Shown: one piece after another, positions 4,917 to 5,017 of the stretch
Layout of the letters: each line of letters opens with the position of its first letter
How positions within the stretch are numbered: position 1 is the first letter of the stretch
Assembly (NCBI GenBank): GCA_011087745.1
Contig: JAALLB010000151.1
Location: forward strand, 1-5,017
DNA: 5,017 nucleotides
Reading direction: 5' to 3'
Source: Hyphomicrobiales bacterium
GTDB lineage: Bacteria; Pseudomonadota; Alphaproteobacteria; Rhizobiales; Rhizobiaceae
Program-made: the position numbers and the translations under genes
The notes under the pieces: model-generated
The model's input: only the letters and a program-made list of their open reading frames with translations
The model's database searches: none
Told to the model about the DNA's origin: nothing

Positions 4917-5017
4917 GCAGGTATACTACATTTACTTTTTGTTAACCTAAAGGGAAAAATGATTAATATACTCCGAGTCCTTGAAAATCTGATTATTTGG
5001 GGTTGACGTTTCAGGCT
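4917..5017. other. AT-rich region upstream of the GNAT gene, possible divergent promoters
   Basis: This stretch is AT-rich. On the minus strand TATATT (4970-4965) could be a -10 for the GNAT gene, with no convincing -35 at the right distance. On the plus strand TTGACG (5003-5008) could be a -35 for a gene to the right, but the window ends before a -10 could appear. A 15-codon ORF with a ribosome site lies on the plus strand at 4959-5006. Confidence 0.3.
4959..5006 (+). CDS. Putative 15-codon ORF with a ribosome site
   Basis: ATG at 4959 follows AAAGGGA (4949-4955) and opens MINILRVLENLIIWG, ending at TGA 5004-5006. Eight of the 15 residues are Ile, Leu or Val and one is Trp. It might be a short leader of a gene to the right of the window, or chance in AT-rich DNA. 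No family is recognisable. Confidence 0.15.
   Translation: MINILRVLENLIIWG

Noticed and set aside
5003..5008. TTGACG as the -35 box of a gene to the right
   Set aside because: The window ends before any -10 element, so no promoter can be supported.

Overview
This window looks like chromosomal core DNA from an alphaproteobacterium, most likely of the order Hyphomicrobiales (Rhizobiales), with a moderate to low GC content by eye. The evidence is protein similarity from memory. MutS carries alphaproteobacterial blocks such as SLLFYRMGDFYELFFDD, KRGSKSVVRRDV and RSTFMVEMVETAAILNQA. Asd is of the rhizobial type (about 343 residues). The gene left of mutS ends like an OlsB-family ornithine-lipid acyltransferase. 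I see no insertion sequence, CRISPR array, tRNA or rRNA.

Layout from left to right: (1) 3-272 (+), the 3' end of an OlsB-like GNAT acyltransferase cut by the window edge. (2) 273-386, a short spacer. (3) 387-3083 (+), a complete mutS with a TTG start, overlapped at its 5' end by a 14-codon micro-ORF that has its own purine-rich site. (4) 3080-4111 (-), asd, convergent with mutS. Their two stop codons interlock in a single TTAA, so no intergenic space is left for a terminator; a bulged 13-bp hairpin lies inside the last codons of mutS. (5) 4112-4409, the asd leader. (6) 4410-4916 (-), a small GNAT acetyltransferase. (7) 4917-5017, an AT-rich spacer that may hold divergent promoters and a 15-codon ORF on the plus strand.

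The most interesting part is the asd leader. A plausible sigma70-type promoter (4346-4373, minus) precedes a 40-codon ORF (4194-4316, minus). The last 15 sense codons of this ORF contain 8 Thr, 4 Lys and 1 Ile codon. Aspartate-semialdehyde dehydrogenase makes the common precursor of Thr, Lys (via DAP), Met and Ile, so this has the hallmark of an amino-acid-sensing leader peptide, comparable in logic to ThrL of enterobacteria. Between the leader stop and asd, two mutually exclusive hairpins can form. One of them would bury the strongest Shine-Dalgarno sequence (GGGAGGG, 4147-4153). No U-tract terminator is visible, so control at asd translation initiation, or Rho-dependent attenuation, is more plausible than classical intrinsic-terminator attenuation. 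This is inferred from one sequence and needs comparative confirmation.

The genes do not form one pathway. OlsB acts in membrane lipid synthesis, MutS in mismatch repair, Asd in amino acid and cell-wall precursor synthesis, and the GNAT protein has an unknown substrate. No terminator is evident between the GNAT gene and asd, so some asd mRNA may come from read-through.
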